DNA from: Alloprevotella tannerae ATCC 51259
GTDB lineage: Bacteria > Bacteroidota > Bacteroidia > Bacteroidales > Bacteroidaceae
Reading direction: 5' to 3'
NCBI RefSeq assembly: GCF_000159995.1
Contig: NZ_GG700643.1
Coordinates: forward strand, 153,291-217,290
Length of the DNA stretch: 64,000 nucleotides
The position numbers and the translations under genes are program-made. The notes under the pieces were generated by a model. That model made no database searches. It saw nothing but the letters and a program-made list of their open reading frames with translations, and was not told the origin of the DNA. Numbering within the stretch: the first letter of the stretch is position 1; every line of letters begins with the position of its first letter. Positions 1 through 7,822 of this stretch are shown piece after piece.

Positions 1-1
1 C

Positions 2-265
2 TGCTGCAATGAGTACGTCGACAAACTCAAATCTCTTGGAATACAAATAAGTATGACGCAAAGCGGAGACCCATTGCACAACGCCCTGGCCGAGAGGATG
101 AACAATACGCTCAAGAACGGATGGCTCTTCAGTACAGAAGACAAAAGTCTGCAGCAGGTCAAGCGCCTCACAAAGAAAGCCATCGAACTGTACAACACGT
201 TCAGACCGCATCAGAGCCTGCAGATGAGAACGCCAATGGAAGAAGTCGGAAGGTTGACGGCATAA
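2..265 (+). CDS. IS3-family transposase (OrfB), C-terminal fragment cut by the window edge
   Basis: The frame is open to the left edge and stops with TAA at 263-265, leaving about 87 residues. They match the end of an rve/integrase-core transposase of the IS3 (IS150-like) group. The segment HNALAERMNNTLK carries the Glu expected as the last member of the DDE triad, and YNTFRPHQSL is the usual tail of this family. The catalytic Asp residues lie outside the window, so activity cannot be judged. An ATG at 53 gives an open frame but is internal to the domain and not a real start. I could not place the right end of the element with confidence. Confidence 0.85.
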   Translation, partial: CCNEYVDKLKSLGIQISMTQSGDPLHNALAERMNNTLKNGWLFSTEDKSLQQVKRLTKKAIELYNTFRPHQSLQMRTPMEEVGRLTA

Positions 266-634
266 CTTCCTCGGCACACATTATTAAGTCGAACAATAAA
301 AGAAGGAGGCAGAAACAACCGCAACAAGAAAATAAAAGAGTAATTTTGCAATTAGAAGACAACTGTCAACTAACTATGTAGTTAAGAAAAGAACAAGACA
401 AGCCTAGTTGAACTTAGCAAATAAACTTGTCAAAGAAGAATGAAATTAAGAAACCAAAGTTGTCAACTAATTCTAGGACATTACAGTTGTTTTTGAGCTT
501 AGGAGAAAAATTCCAACACTCGGAATTTCTTTCCGGCTACTTGGAATTTTTGTCCGCAACGCTTGCAATTTTCGTCCCAAGATAAGCGGACAAATTGGAA
601 CACCTTACGAATTGATTTTAAGCCTATAAAGAAT
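266..634. other. Gene-free, AT-rich stretch downstream of the transposase
   Basis: No convincing gene. TGTCAACTAA occurs twice (364-373 and 461-470), and TAACTA/TAGTTA form a small inverted repeat near 372-385; either could belong to the insertion-sequence end, but this is a guess. From 521 to 602 the stretch carries a family of ~22-bp units, listed separately. Confidence 0.5.
521..602 (+). repeat. Dispersed repeat family 2, copy 1 (three ~22-bp units plus tail)
   Basis: Units begin at about 521, 543 and 565 and share the pattern GGAATTTTTGTCCGC with variable ends, followed by a tail ending GGAACA. The last 60 bp (543-602) align without gaps to the reverse complement of 18591-18650, at roughly three identical bases in four by eye. 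The repeat runs into the first codons of a longer frame that could start at 563, which favours the start at 635 for the next gene. Confidence 0.6.
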
Positions 635-1120
635 ATGAAAAGACTACTGCTTATGTGTTTTCTTGTGCTGGGCTCTTTTAGAGCCTATGCTCAGTCGTGT
701 ATCATAGATGGAGTCATCATACCCGATTCCCTATTGCGCGTAAGCGTTGACGAGATGCGCTCCGATTCGGCCAAGCAGATTGTAGCCAAGCGCTTAGGCT
801 TCCTTTCTCCCTTTGCTATTGATACCATACGAATATTTCCTAAAGGTAAGATGCAGACCTTTTGCCGGGAACCTGCTGATATAATTTTGATACAAACCAA
901 CACCTTGGCTCAACTACAATGGGTCGTAAACGGGAAGCTCAAGAAACCCAAGAAGCGGCTGACGATCATCGACTACAAACTGTCGCCCACGTGCTTAGAA
1001 GCAGCTCTGCCAAGAGGGGTAAAGCCGAAGAAGATAGTTTCCGTACAAGTGTTGATACCTAAGGCTTACACCATTAGGCCGGAGGCAAGGCCAACCATAG
1101 TCATAGAAATGAAGAAGTAG
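635..1120 (+). CDS. Secreted protein of unknown function, 161 aa
   Basis: I do not recognise the family. The protein starts with a clear signal peptide (basic MKR, hydrophobic LLLMCFLVLGSF, cleavage likely after YAQ), so it should be exported. The mature part is about 140 residues, basic towards the C-terminus, with four cysteines and no membrane segment. An upstream start at 563 would put 24 residues in front of the signal peptide and overlap a repeat, so 635 is preferred. The next gene follows after 54 bp on the same strand. No TAnnTTTG promoter is visible just upstream. Confidence 0.65.
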   Translation: MKRLLLMCFLVLGSFRAYAQSCIIDGVIIPDSLLRVSVDEMRSDSAKQIVAKRLGFLSPFAIDTIRIFPKGKMQTFCREPADIILIQTNTLAQLQWVVNGKLKKPKKRLTIIDYKLSPTCLEAALPRGVKPKKIVSVQVLIPKAYTIRPEARPTIVIEMKK

Positions 1121-1174
1121 GGCGATAGATACGCATAGGGCGAACGAAATGACCTAATACGCCACCAAAACCGA

Positions 1175-1780
1175 ATGAAACGCGTTGTTAAATATATCGT
1201 TTATGCCTTTGTCGTCATATTGCTCATCAACTTTGGCGTAAAGGCCTATTGGAAAATGAAGCCCTATTCATACGACGCTTACTTGAAGGATGCGTGGACG
1301 TATTGTCACGAAAAGGGCTTGAACGAAGACTATTGCCTCTTCGTCGACTTCTCGCGTCCATCAGGCGAAGACCGCATAGCCCTCTACGACTTTAAGACGC
1401 AGTCGATGGTTTATGCCGCTCCCTGCGCCCACGGCAATGGTAAGGGCAACACGGCTTGGCGGCCTAAATTTTCAAATGAAGAAGGCAGCCACTGCTCCGT
1501 TACAGGACATTTTAAGGTGGGCTGCAAGGGCTATTCGTGCGCAGTAGGCTTGCATTTCAAACTTGATGGCTTGGACGCCGGTAATAGCAATACCCGTCAG
1601 CGTCATATATACATTCACGCTTCAAAATATGTTGGCATAGCCGCAACGGTCACCTCTTATCTGCCGCTCACCGATGCTTCGCAAGGTTGCTTTACCACGA
1701 GTGAGGCGATGTTGAAAAAGATTGCTGAGATTCGTGCGAAGTGCGACAAGCCACTTTTACTTTATGCCTATTACGAATAG
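1175..1780 (+). CDS. L,D-transpeptidase-like (YkuD_2-type) membrane-anchored protein, 201 aa
   Basis: An N-terminal hydrophobic segment (about residues 6-23) anchors or exports the protein. The rest matches the murein L,D-transpeptidase catalytic-domain family common in Bacteroidetes. IYIHAS (around 145-150) supplies the conserved His, and SQGCFTTS (around 170-177) supplies the catalytic Cys of the S-x-GC motif. Such enzymes act on peptidoglycan stem peptides in the periplasm. It is not the classical YkuD form: there is no LysM domain and the spacing follows the shorter YkuD_2 family. The substrate is inferred from the family. Confidence 0.8.
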   Translation: MKRVVKYIVYAFVVILLINFGVKAYWKMKPYSYDAYLKDAWTYCHEKGLNEDYCLFVDFSRPSGEDRIALYDFKTQSMVYAAPCAHGNGKGNTAWRPKFSNEEGSHCSVTGHFKVGCKGYSCAVGLHFKLDGLDAGNSNTRQRHIYIHASKYVGIAATVTSYLPLTDASQGCFTTSEAMLKKIAEIRAKCDKPLLLYAYYE

Positions 1781-1893
1781 CCGATAACCGGATCTCGCTT
1801 CGCAGCATATCCTTGCATAAAAGTATAGTTAAGAAACCAACCGTTAGCTTGAAAAAGCTGCTGCTCAGTAAAGGAGAAGCGGAAAAAAGTATT

Positions 1894-1901
1894 TACTTTT
1901 G
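1894..1901 (+). promoter_or_regulatory. Promoter -7 box TACTTTTG for the RluA-type gene
   Basis: The box matches the Bacteroidetes -7 consensus TAnnTTTG and ends only 12 bases before the ATG at 1914, so the leader would be very short. No TTG at the usual -33 distance is seen. Confidence 0.5.
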
Positions 1902-1913
1902 CCTCCAATAGTT

Positions 1914-2798
1914 ATGAGACGACCCAACAAGCCTTCAAAGACGTTCACCGTAAAGACCGCAACCACGCTGCTGCCCTTCTTGCTCGAAGCCCTGGGCGGC
2001 ACGAGTAGAAACCGCATAAAAGCCATTTTAGGCGGAGGCGGCATCAAAGTAGACCGAGCCATTGTCAAGCAATTTGACCATCCGCTTCGGCCAGGTATGC
2101 AAGTAGAAATCAGTCAGAGTAAACCGAAGAGCGAACTGAAAAGTTCGCACCTGCGACTGGTTTACGAAGACGAATTCATTGTCGTTATCGATAAGTCGGC
2201 GGGCATACTCTCTATGGCCGGTTCGCCGCATATCTTCTCCGTGAAGACCATCTTGGACGACTATTTCGCAAAGACCCATAAACGCTGCCGCGCTCACGTG
2301 GTGCATCGCTTGGATAGAGAAACTTCCGGTTTGCTCGTTTATGCCAAGACCATTGAGGCTGAGCAGATTTTAGAGCATAATTGGCAACGCATCGTGAGAG
2401 ATCGCAGATATGTAGCCGTCTTGTCTGGCGTTTTAGAAACGCCAAGCGGAACGGTGCGCAACTGGCTTAAAGACAATAAAGCCTATGTCACCTATTCTTC
2501 GCCGACAGACAATGGCGGGAAGTTTGCTGTGACCCATTTTCGCAGGCTTAAACATAGCGAAACGCACACTTTAGCCGAATTTAAGCTTGAAACCGGCCGT
2601 AAGAATCAGATTCGTGTCCACGCGCAAGACTTGGGGCATCCCGTTTGCGGCGACACAAAGTATGGCAATGGTGATAACCCTATTGGGCGCCTGTGTCTGC
2701 ACGCCTATCGCTTAGATTTTTATCATCCGATAACGGGTGAGCTTTTGCATTTTGAGACGCCCTATCCCAAGCCTTTCTTGTCTGTTTTACAAAAATGA
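1914..2798 (+). CDS. RluA-family 23S rRNA/tRNA pseudouridine synthase, 294 aa
   Basis: Converts specific uridines in structured RNA to pseudouridine. An N-terminal S4-like RNA-binding segment (about 10-65, with GGTSRNRIKAIL...GGIKVD) is followed by the catalytic domain. HRLDRETSGLLVYAK carries the catalytic Asp (about residue 134), and GRKNQIRVHAQDLGHPVCGDTKYG is the conserved late motif. ATG 1914 is chosen over a TTG at 1899 because the promoter box overlaps the TTG. The target site (RluA, RluC or RluD type) cannot be told from sequence. The stop overlaps the next start by 4 bp (ATGA), so the two genes are probably translationally coupled. Confidence 0.9.
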   Translation: MRRPNKPSKTFTVKTATTLLPFLLEALGGTSRNRIKAILGGGGIKVDRAIVKQFDHPLRPGMQVEISQSKPKSELKSSHLRLVYEDEFIVVIDKSAGILSMAGSPHIFSVKTILDDYFAKTHKRCRAHVVHRLDRETSGLLVYAKTIEAEQILEHNWQRIVRDRRYVAVLSGVLETPSGTVRNWLKDNKAYVTYSSPTDNGGKFAVTHFRRLKHSETHTLAEFKLETGRKNQIRVHAQDLGHPVCGDTKYGNGDNPIGRLCLHAYRLDFYHPITGELLHFETPYPKPFLSVLQK

Positions 2799-3388
2799 CG
2801 TCACGCTTTTATGCAACATATACATCGCCGCTTGGTGAAATTCAGATAGAGAGTGACGGCGTAGTTCTCACGGCTTTGGATTTCAGAGAGAGTAGGGGAG
2901 ATGCGGCAGACAAGTCGCATTCAGACAGCGAAACGTTGCTTTTGCGCGATGACAAGTCGCTTTCAAGCGGAGACAAGGCTGGACTTCATATTTTCGACGA
3001 GGTGAAAACGTGGCTCGATGCATATTTTAGTGGCTGTCAGCCACGACATACTCCACGGTTTCGCCTATCAGGAACGCCCTTCCAACTGATTGTGTGGGAA
3101 GAACTGCAAAAGATCGCTTACGGAGAAACGGCTACTTACGGCCAATTGGCTGAAGTCGTGGCAGTGCGAAGAGGAAAAGCCAAGATGTCTGCCCAAGCCG
3201 TAGGCAACGCCCTGCATAAGAATCCGATTTCCCTCGTTGTGCCTTGCCATCGCATTATTGGAAGCGGCGGGCAACTCGTAGGCTACGGCGGCGGATTGCA
3301 AAGAAAAGAGGCTCTTCTGGCTTTAGAGCAAGGGCGCGCTTCTTGGTTAGACGGCTGCAAGATACGTTCCGTACCGAATGTTCGCTAA
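2795..3388 (+). CDS. ogt: Methylated-DNA-[protein]-cysteine S-methyltransferase, 197 aa
   Basis: Suicide DNA-repair protein that transfers the alkyl group from O6-alkylguanine to its own cysteine. PCHRI places the acceptor Cys at about residue 151. GETATYGQLAE and the following helix form the DNA-binding helix-turn-helix, and GYGGGLQRKEALLALE is the conserved end. Residues 30-65 hold a polar, low-complexity insert (many Asp, Ser and Lys) between the N-terminal fold and the active domain. It overlaps the pseudouridine synthase gene by 4 bp. Whether it is Ogt- or Ada-C-like in name is arbitrary; the function is well supported. Confidence 0.9.
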   Translation: MTSRFYATYTSPLGEIQIESDGVVLTALDFRESRGDAADKSHSDSETLLLRDDKSLSSGDKAGLHIFDEVKTWLDAYFSGCQPRHTPRFRLSGTPFQLIVWEELQKIAYGETATYGQLAEVVAVRRGKAKMSAQAVGNALHKNPISLVVPCHRIIGSGGQLVGYGGGLQRKEALLALEQGRASWLDGCKIRSVPNVR

Positions 3389-3565
3389 TATCGTTATCAG
3401 GCCATTTGATAATTAGGACGATTGCCGCTGATCTTTGCAGAAAAATAAGGAGAAAAAGAGATAGGCGGCCACAAAAATAGTCGGCAAATGCCGCAAGCCG
3501 CCAAAGAGAGACGGAATAATTCATAAAAATACAGAAAAATGGTGGCAGAGTAGGTTAGAAGTACG

Positions 3566-3573
3566 TAACTTTG
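3566..3573 (+). promoter_or_regulatory. Promoter -7 box TAACTTTG for rpoD
   Basis: Matches TAnnTTTG and lies 20 bases before the rpoD ATG at 3594. No TTG is found at the expected upstream spacing. Confidence 0.5.
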
Positions 3574-3593
3574 CACCGTTTTTATTCTTGACT

Positions 3594-4454
3594 ATGCGCC
3601 AATTAAAAATAAACAAAAGTATTACCAACCGCTCGAGTGCGGCTTTAGACAAGTATTTAGTTGAAATCGGTCGCGAGGGACTTATATCTACAGACGAGGA
3701 AGTAGAACTCGCGCAACGTATACACAAAGGAGATGCTGAAGCGTTGGAAAAATTGACAAAGGCCAACTTACGATTTGTTGTCAGTGTGGCTAAACAATAC
3801 CAGAATCAAGGGCTTGCGCTCAATGACCTCATTGACGAGGGCAACTTGGGTTTGATTCGCGCTGCGCAGAAGTTTGATGAGACGCGCGGTTTCAAGTTTA
3901 TCAGTTACGCCGTTTGGTGGATACGCCAGAGCATCTTGCAGGCTATTTCCGAGCAAAGCCGTATCGTTCGTATGCCCTTGAATCAAGTTGGCTTCCAAAG
4001 CAAATTGACGAAGGCTATCGTGAACTTCGAGCAGGAGTTCGAGCGTAGACCTTCTGTGCAAGAGCTTGCAGATATTTTGGACACAGATGTCGCTAAGGTG
4101 CAAGAGGCTATGGGCACGAACGGCAAGAAAGTATCCGTAGATGCTCCCTTTCAGGACGACGATTCTAACAGTTTGATTGATATTATGACCGACGAGAATG
4201 CGCCGGGCACGGATGATCAGATGGAAAAGGAGTCGCTCTCTTCTGATTTGGACGCAGCACTCGGCACCTTGACCGAACGTGAGCGCTTGGTGCTCAAGAT
4301 GTTGTTTGGTATCGGACGCAATGAAATGACGGCAGAAGAAGTGGCCAATTCGCTAAGTCTGACGCGCGAGCGCGTTCGACAAATTAAAGAGCGTGCACTG
4401 CGCCGTTTGCGTGAAGCCGATAACATCCACATTCTGACCAAGTATTTAGGTTAG
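3594..4454 (+). CDS. rpoD: Primary sigma factor RpoD (sigma-ABfr type), 286 aa
   Basis: Directs RNA polymerase to the TAnnTTTG promoters seen throughout the window. The protein lacks the long N-terminal region 1.1, as usual in Bacteroidetes. Region 1.2 starts at SSAALDKYLVEIGREGLIS. Region 2 has NLRFVVSVAKQYQNQGL, DLIDEGNLGLIRAAQKFD and the -10-melting segment GFKFISYAVWWIRQSI. Region 3 covers about 140-185. Region 4 ends with SLTRERVRQIKERALRRLR, the -35-binding helix-turn-helix. ATG 3594 gives the standard N-terminus MRQLKI; an in-frame TTG at 3588 is less likely. A second, diverged RpoD-like gene lies at 45128-45979. Confidence 0.97.
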   Translation: MRQLKINKSITNRSSAALDKYLVEIGREGLISTDEEVELAQRIHKGDAEALEKLTKANLRFVVSVAKQYQNQGLALNDLIDEGNLGLIRAAQKFDETRGFKFISYAVWWIRQSILQAISEQSRIVRMPLNQVGFQSKLTKAIVNFEQEFERRPSVQELADILDTDVAKVQEAMGTNGKKVSVDAPFQDDDSNSLIDIMTDENAPGTDDQMEKESLSSDLDAALGTLTERERLVLKMLFGIGRNEMTAEEVANSLSLTRERVRQIKERALRRLREADNIHILTKYLG

Positions 4455-4499
4455 TAGACGGATTCCTATTTTGCAGCTTTATGGCTGTATGTTTATACT

Positions 4500-4541
4500 C
4501 GACATCTTCACCATGCAAGGCTGAAGGTGTCGTTTGTTTTT
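4500..4541 (+). terminator. Rho-independent terminator of rpoD
   Basis: CGACATCTTCA (4500-4510) pairs with TGAAGGTGTCG (4522-4532), with one wobble or mismatch, and is followed by TTTGTTTTTC. Confidence 0.8.
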
Positions 4542-4709
4542 CAGGCATAGCGGGCTTTTACATTGCTCGTCAAGCTTTTAGTTGATAGTGTTGAGAGTGT
4601 AGGCGATAGCGCCAAGCGCCTGTTTGCTTTAAGCGCGGTTGCGCTAAGTTTTCTCTCGCTTTTCCGGCCTTCAACTCGTTTTTTCAAACGTCATAATACA
4701 CATTGCAAG

Positions 4710-5375
4710 ATGACAGAATCTTATCTTCTTCGCCTGTTGCTCGCTGTCTGTTTGGGCAGCATCATCGGTTTAGAGCGCGAGTATCGCGCCAAGGGAGCCG
4801 GCGCCCGTACTCATTCGCTCGTATCCTTGGGGAGTGCACTGTTTATGGTACTTTCTTACGCCGGTTTCGACTTTGTGTTGGCGCAAACGCCCAATGTCTC
4901 ACTCGACCCTTCGCGTATTGCTTCGCAAGTCGTGACGGGCATCGGCTTTATCGGGGGCGGCATCATCATTTTCCAAAAGAACGTGGTCCACGGCTTGACT
5001 ACGGCTGCCGGTCTTTGGGTTACATCGGCCATTGGTATGGCCTGCGGCGCAGGGCTCTATATTGTCTCTTTCTCTGTCACGGTGATGGTTTTGATTTGTA
5101 TGGAAACGTTTCATCTGATCTTGAGTCGTTTTAGTCGGCGCAGCATTAATTTTACGCTGAGTGCCCCTTCGAGTGAGGAGATTCAGCGCGTAGTCGAGCA
5201 AATCAAGGCTGCAGGTATGCAGGTGGATACTTTTGAATATCAGAAGCGTAATTGTTCAGCATCGGTCGCATGTTTCGCTACGCTGGAGGTGAAAGTAAAA
5301 CGGGGAAAGCGAGCCTTCGACGTGTTCGACTTCCTCTCTCAATTTGACACGATCACGATAGAGCATCTTATCTAA
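4710..5375 (+). CDS. MgtC/SapB-family inner-membrane protein, 221 aa
   Basis: The N-terminal half is a four- to five-helix membrane domain with the family signatures LGSIIGLEREYRAKGAGARTHSLVSLGSALF, IASQVVTGIGFIGGGIIIF and GLTTAAGLWVTSAIGMACG. The C-terminal 75 residues are a soluble ACT-like cytoplasmic domain. MgtC relatives are linked to magnesium homeostasis and, in pathogens, to F-type ATPase inhibition; the role here is not shown by the sequence. An in-frame TTG at 4563 would add 49 residues that do not match the family, so the ATG at 4710 is used. It stands alone after the rpoD terminator. Confidence 0.85.
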   Translation: MTESYLLRLLLAVCLGSIIGLEREYRAKGAGARTHSLVSLGSALFMVLSYAGFDFVLAQTPNVSLDPSRIASQVVTGIGFIGGGIIIFQKNVVHGLTTAAGLWVTSAIGMACGAGLYIVSFSVTVMVLICMETFHLILSRFSRRSINFTLSAPSSEEIQRVVEQIKAAGMQVDTFEYQKRNCSASVACFATLEVKVKRGKRAFDVFDFLSQFDTITIEHLI

Positions 5376-5726
5376 GAAAGTCCGGTGAGAGCGGTAGGTT
5401 TCTGCCGGCAGCTGCTTTTCATGTGTTTTACCGGATTGCAAATCTCATTGCTTCCTTTCGATTTATTTTTCAGGGTTACGCGATTAGGCGATGCTTATCT
5501 TAGGCTTGTTTTCAATAGTGGCAGGCTGAAATAAGCGAAGGTAGGGCAAGCGTAATGTACCGATTGATCATTGCCCCTTCGACTGTCTTTTATGCTTTCT
5601 TTCGGCTGATGTTTGTTTGCGACCATTACGTAGTTGTTTGCGAAAGCGTATTTTTGTAACAGTTATTTTCTTTATTTTTAGGCTAATGAGGTAGAGCTTT
5701 TGGCACGCAGCGTTTTCTGTTTTATT

Positions 5727-5806
5727 GTTTGGCCCGAGCAAACTATCGTTTGCTGGGAACAAACTATCGTTTGGCGGCGGCAAACTATTGTTTGGTGGTA
5801 GCAAAC
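5727..5806 (+). repeat. Four-unit 80-bp palindromic element, locus A
   Basis: Four copies of GTTTG-N7-CAAAC start at 5727, 5748, 5769 and 5790 and are joined by linkers TATC, TATC and TATT. The N7 loops are GCCCGAG, CTGGGAA, GCGGCGG and GTGGTAG. Right flank is GAAATG. It sits between the convergent mgtC-like gene and the YtxH operon. Confidence 0.9.
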
Positions 5807-5912
5807 GAAATGCTGCTGCGTTTTGAATGACGAAAATGTGTGCATCTGCGTTTGAAAAGTCTTATGTGCCCATAGGAATGTGTGAATGTAGTATTAGCCG
5901 TAGGGAGATATA

Positions 5913-5957
5913 TTTTAATCCCCCAAAAGTGAAGATTCAACTTTTGAGGGATTAAAA
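5913..5957. terminator. Long hairpin, probable bidirectional terminator
   Basis: An 18-bp stem (5913-5930 with 5940-5957, one mismatch) has A/T-rich outer ends that give a T-run on either strand. It lies just downstream of the minus-strand YtxH operon. Confidence 0.75.
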
Positions 5958-5999
5958 AATGTAAGTGCTATTCCGAGAGTAACGCTCAGCAGTTGCTCA

Positions 6000-6266
6000 C
6001 TAACGTTTAGAGGTTTTTTGCTTGCCGCGCTTGAAAAAGAATTTGAAGCCGCGAACGAGTTTGTAGCCTACCAAGATACCGTCGACGACGTTGTAGATCG
6101 TTTCGGCGTGCTGCACTGCTCGCTCAAAGAAGTTGCGGCCCGGAGGTGGAGGTGCAAAGAGTTCTTCTAAATTTGCCTTGATGCTTTCCTCCTTTTTTTC
6201 AATCTCTTGCTGCAACAAACGGCGTTGTTCAGCAATCATCTCCGGATGAAAAGGCTGCTTAGTCAT
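6000..6266 (-). CDS. Small basic protein of unknown function, third gene of the YtxH operon, 88 aa
   Basis: I do not recognise a named family. The protein has a charged coiled-coil-like N-terminal half (MIAEQRRLLQQEIEKKEESIKANLEELF), a short Pro run (APPPPGR), then a moderately hydrophobic segment (NVVDGILVGYKLVRGFKFFF) and a very basic end (KRGKQKTSKR). This suggests a membrane-associated cytoplasmic protein. The start at 6266 overlaps the stop of the holin-like gene by 4 bp (ATGA), so the two are coupled. A longer frame to 6413 runs antiparallel-free into the upstream gene and is not needed. Confidence 0.7.
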   Translation of the reverse strand: MTKQPFHPEMIAEQRRLLQQEIEKKEESIKANLEELFAPPPPGRNFFERAVQHAETIYNVVDGILVGYKLVRGFKFFFKRGKQKTSKR

Positions 6267-6643
6267 TGCGTTCCTCCTTTCTCTTGCTGTGTATCGTTTA
6301 GAAACAAAGCGGTCAGCAGATGCAAAAGCGGTTTTAGGATCCACGCTTTGCGCTTTGTGATGAGCAAAATTCCGATGAGGAGATGGGCCAATGCGATGAG
6401 CGCGCAGGCCCAAGCCATTCCGCCGACGTGAGGCGCTAAGGCCATCGCTGCTGTTGCCGATAAAAAGAGTACGATGATAGCTAATAGCACGGATAAAACC
6501 AAACCGAGTACGAGCAGAGACAGCAAGACGCCGACTTTGCTCACGAGGTCCAGACGCGCTACTTTAAGCTTCAGCTCGATATAATCTTTTATGTCGGCAA
6601 AAAGCTGCTGAAGCGTTTTTATGTTTTGGTCGTCAGATAGCAC
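6263..6643 (-). CDS. Phage-holin-family-like (Actinobacterial-type PF07332) membrane protein, 126 aa
   Basis: Two pairs of hydrophobic helices (about residues 30-68 and 74-98) surrounded by charged tails fit the putative holin-superfamily 3-6 proteins that are paired with YtxH proteins in many bacteria. There are no phage genes nearby, so lysis is unlikely; an envelope stress role is an inference from the pairing. It follows the YtxH gene after 14 bp and overlaps the next gene by 4 bp. Confidence 0.75.
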   Translation of the reverse strand: MLSDDQNIKTLQQLFADIKDYIELKLKVARLDLVSKVGVLLSLLVLGLVLSVLLAIIVLFLSATAAMALAPHVGGMAWACALIALAHLLIGILLITKRKAWILKPLLHLLTALFLNDTQQEKGGTQ

Positions 6644-6657
6644 CGCTGTTGTTTTGC

Positions 6658-6897
6658 TTAGTCGTCAATAGGTTTGAGTTCGTCGGCAATGTCGTCTACC
6701 ATATCCTCCATGTCTTCGCGGCTGAGTTTTATCCCTTTGTTGCGAAGCGTCTCATTGACCTTATCGGCGATACGTGCGCCTTGTGCTTTTAAGCGACGAC
6801 GCGTTTCTTTTCCTTCTTCGGGCGCCAATAACAAACCTGCTGCTGCGCCGATCGCAACTCCGCCGAGGAGTGCTGCAAAAATACTGATTGCTTTCAT
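6658..6897 (-). CDS. YtxH domain-containing protein, 79 aa
   Basis: One N-terminal transmembrane helix with small residues (ISIFAALLGGVAIGAAAGLLLAP) is followed by the YtxH signature APEEGKETRRRLKAQGARI and an amphipathic acidic tail. YtxH proteins are small membrane-bound general-stress proteins of unclear biochemical role. It is the first gene of a three-gene minus-strand operon, with its own promoter box at 6930-6937. Confidence 0.85.
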   Translation of the reverse strand: MKAISIFAALLGGVAIGAAAGLLLAPEEGKETRRRLKAQGARIADKVNETLRNKGIKLSREDMEDMVDDIADELKPIDD

Positions 6898-6929
6898 AAT
6901 TGCGTGTTGTTAAGTGTAAACTCTTGGAG

Positions 6930-6937
6930 CAAATATA
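6930..6937 (-). promoter_or_regulatory. Promoter -7 box TATATTTG for the YtxH operon
   Basis: Read on the minus strand the box matches TAnnTTTG, 32 bases before the ATG at 6897. No well-placed TTG upstream. Confidence 0.45.
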
Positions 6938-7043
6938 GGGTAATTCTTTCAAAAAATCTTGGTTTTCCATCAAAAGTTTTGAAAAAAGAGCCGTTTAATG
7001 TAGTTTAACGGCGATTTTTCTTTTATTTACGGCTTTTCCGTCC

Positions 7044-7051
7044 TATCTTTG
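7044..7051 (+). promoter_or_regulatory. Promoter -7 box TATCTTTG for the SPOR lipoprotein gene
   Basis: Matches TAnnTTTG, 42 bases before the ATG at 7094; no TTG at -33. Confidence 0.45.
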
Positions 7052-7093
7052 CGGAGATAAATAGTCGAAAACACATACAAAATCAATAAGACA

Positions 7094-7621
7094 ATGAAGA
7101 AGACTCTGTTATTTTCCTTTGCTCTATCGGCAGTATTTGCTTTGAGTTCTTGTAAATCTCAAGAGAGTGCCTATCGTCAAGCATATAATAAAGCGAGAGA
7201 GCAAGATGCGTCGCAAACTGACAACGGCCGTGCGACGGTTGCAGTAGGTCAGCAGGACAATGGAGTGACTGTTACGCCCGTTACACCGACGACGTCGACG
7301 GGTAGACCGGCCGGAGCTGATGATAACAGCGATGTTAGAACCATTCCCGGCGAAGTTACTGTCGTTAGCGGCGGAGCATTACGCACGTATAGCGTCGTTG
7401 TAGGTAGCTTTATCAATCAAACGAATGCAGAAGGCTTGCGCGAGATGTTGGTTCGCTCGGGCTACGATGCACGCGTGTTGAGGACGAATGAGACAATTAA
7501 CGGTCAGACGGGTTGGTTCCGCGTGATCGCTTCTTCGTTTGAAGATAAAGCCAGTGCGATACAAAGCCGTAACGAGTTGCGCAACAAATATGCCGGTGCG
7601 TGGCTGCTTTATCGTAAATAA
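7094..7621 (+). CDS. SPOR-domain lipoprotein, 175 aa
   Basis: The lipobox LSSC gives lipidation at about Cys20, so the protein should sit in the envelope. A polar linker (about 25-95, rich in Thr, Asn, Gly and Pro) leads to a C-terminal SPOR domain starting at RTYSVVVGSFINQTNAEGLREMLVRSGYDARVL. SPOR domains bind denuded glycan strands of septal peptidoglycan. It is single, with its own promoter box and a strong terminator. Cell-division localisation is inferred from the domain. Confidence 0.88.
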   Translation: MKKTLLFSFALSAVFALSSCKSQESAYRQAYNKAREQDASQTDNGRATVAVGQQDNGVTVTPVTPTTSTGRPAGADDNSDVRTIPGEVTVVSGGALRTYSVVVGSFINQTNAEGLREMLVRSGYDARVLRTNETINGQTGWFRVIASSFEDKASAIQSRNELRNKYAGAWLLYRK

Positions 7622-7642
7622 AGAATAGACTACACATTATAT

Positions 7643-7688
7643 AATAGTGATGCCCGCCGTTTACGGTCTTGGGCATCACTATTTTTTA
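7643..7688 (+). terminator. Rho-independent terminator of the SPOR gene
   Basis: A 13-bp perfect stem (7643-7655 with 7671-7683) is followed by TTTTTATA. Confidence 0.9.
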
Positions 7689-7796
7689 TAGGGCTATCCT
7701 ACGATGAGGATGCGCTCTTCGAGCTTTTTGTGCAATTCTGTGCGGGTGGGGTATGATTCTACGGGTTACAATCATAGAAAAGAGACAACTTTTTAC

Positions 7797-7804
7797 TACT
7801 TTTG
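7797..7804 (+). promoter_or_regulatory. Promoter -7 box TACTTTTG for the kdsA operon
   Basis: Matches TAnnTTTG, 18 bases before the kdsA ATG at 7823. Confidence 0.5.
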
Positions 7805-7822
7805 CAATACTAATGGTCAACT

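Larger units (their letters stand above)
5376..5999. other. 624-bp spacer between convergent genes
   Basis: Contains the four-unit 80-bp element A (5727-5806) and a strong hairpin (5913-5957). No other gene is seen; a frame on the minus strand across the element is only a product of its 21-bp period. Confidence 0.7.

Noticed and set aside
448-1840. 12-mer TTAAGAAACCAA at 448-459 and 1829-1840
   Set aside because: Short AT-rich match with no extension on either side; likely chance.
5568-5804. Open frames on the minus strand across elements A, B, C, D and E with peptides repeating PxNxSL or xHQTIVC
   Set aside because: 21 bp is a multiple of three, so the element gives repetitive open frames in any orientation. 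Starts, lengths and ends do not agree between loci and no ribosome-binding site is shared.
5727-5806. CRISPR array
   Set aside because: The units are 17 bp with 4-bp linkers and are themselves palindromic; there is no repeat-spacer pattern of CRISPR size and no cas gene.
6263-6643. Prophage remnant because of a holin-like gene
   Set aside because: No other phage genes; holin-like proteins paired with YtxH are a normal chromosomal arrangement.
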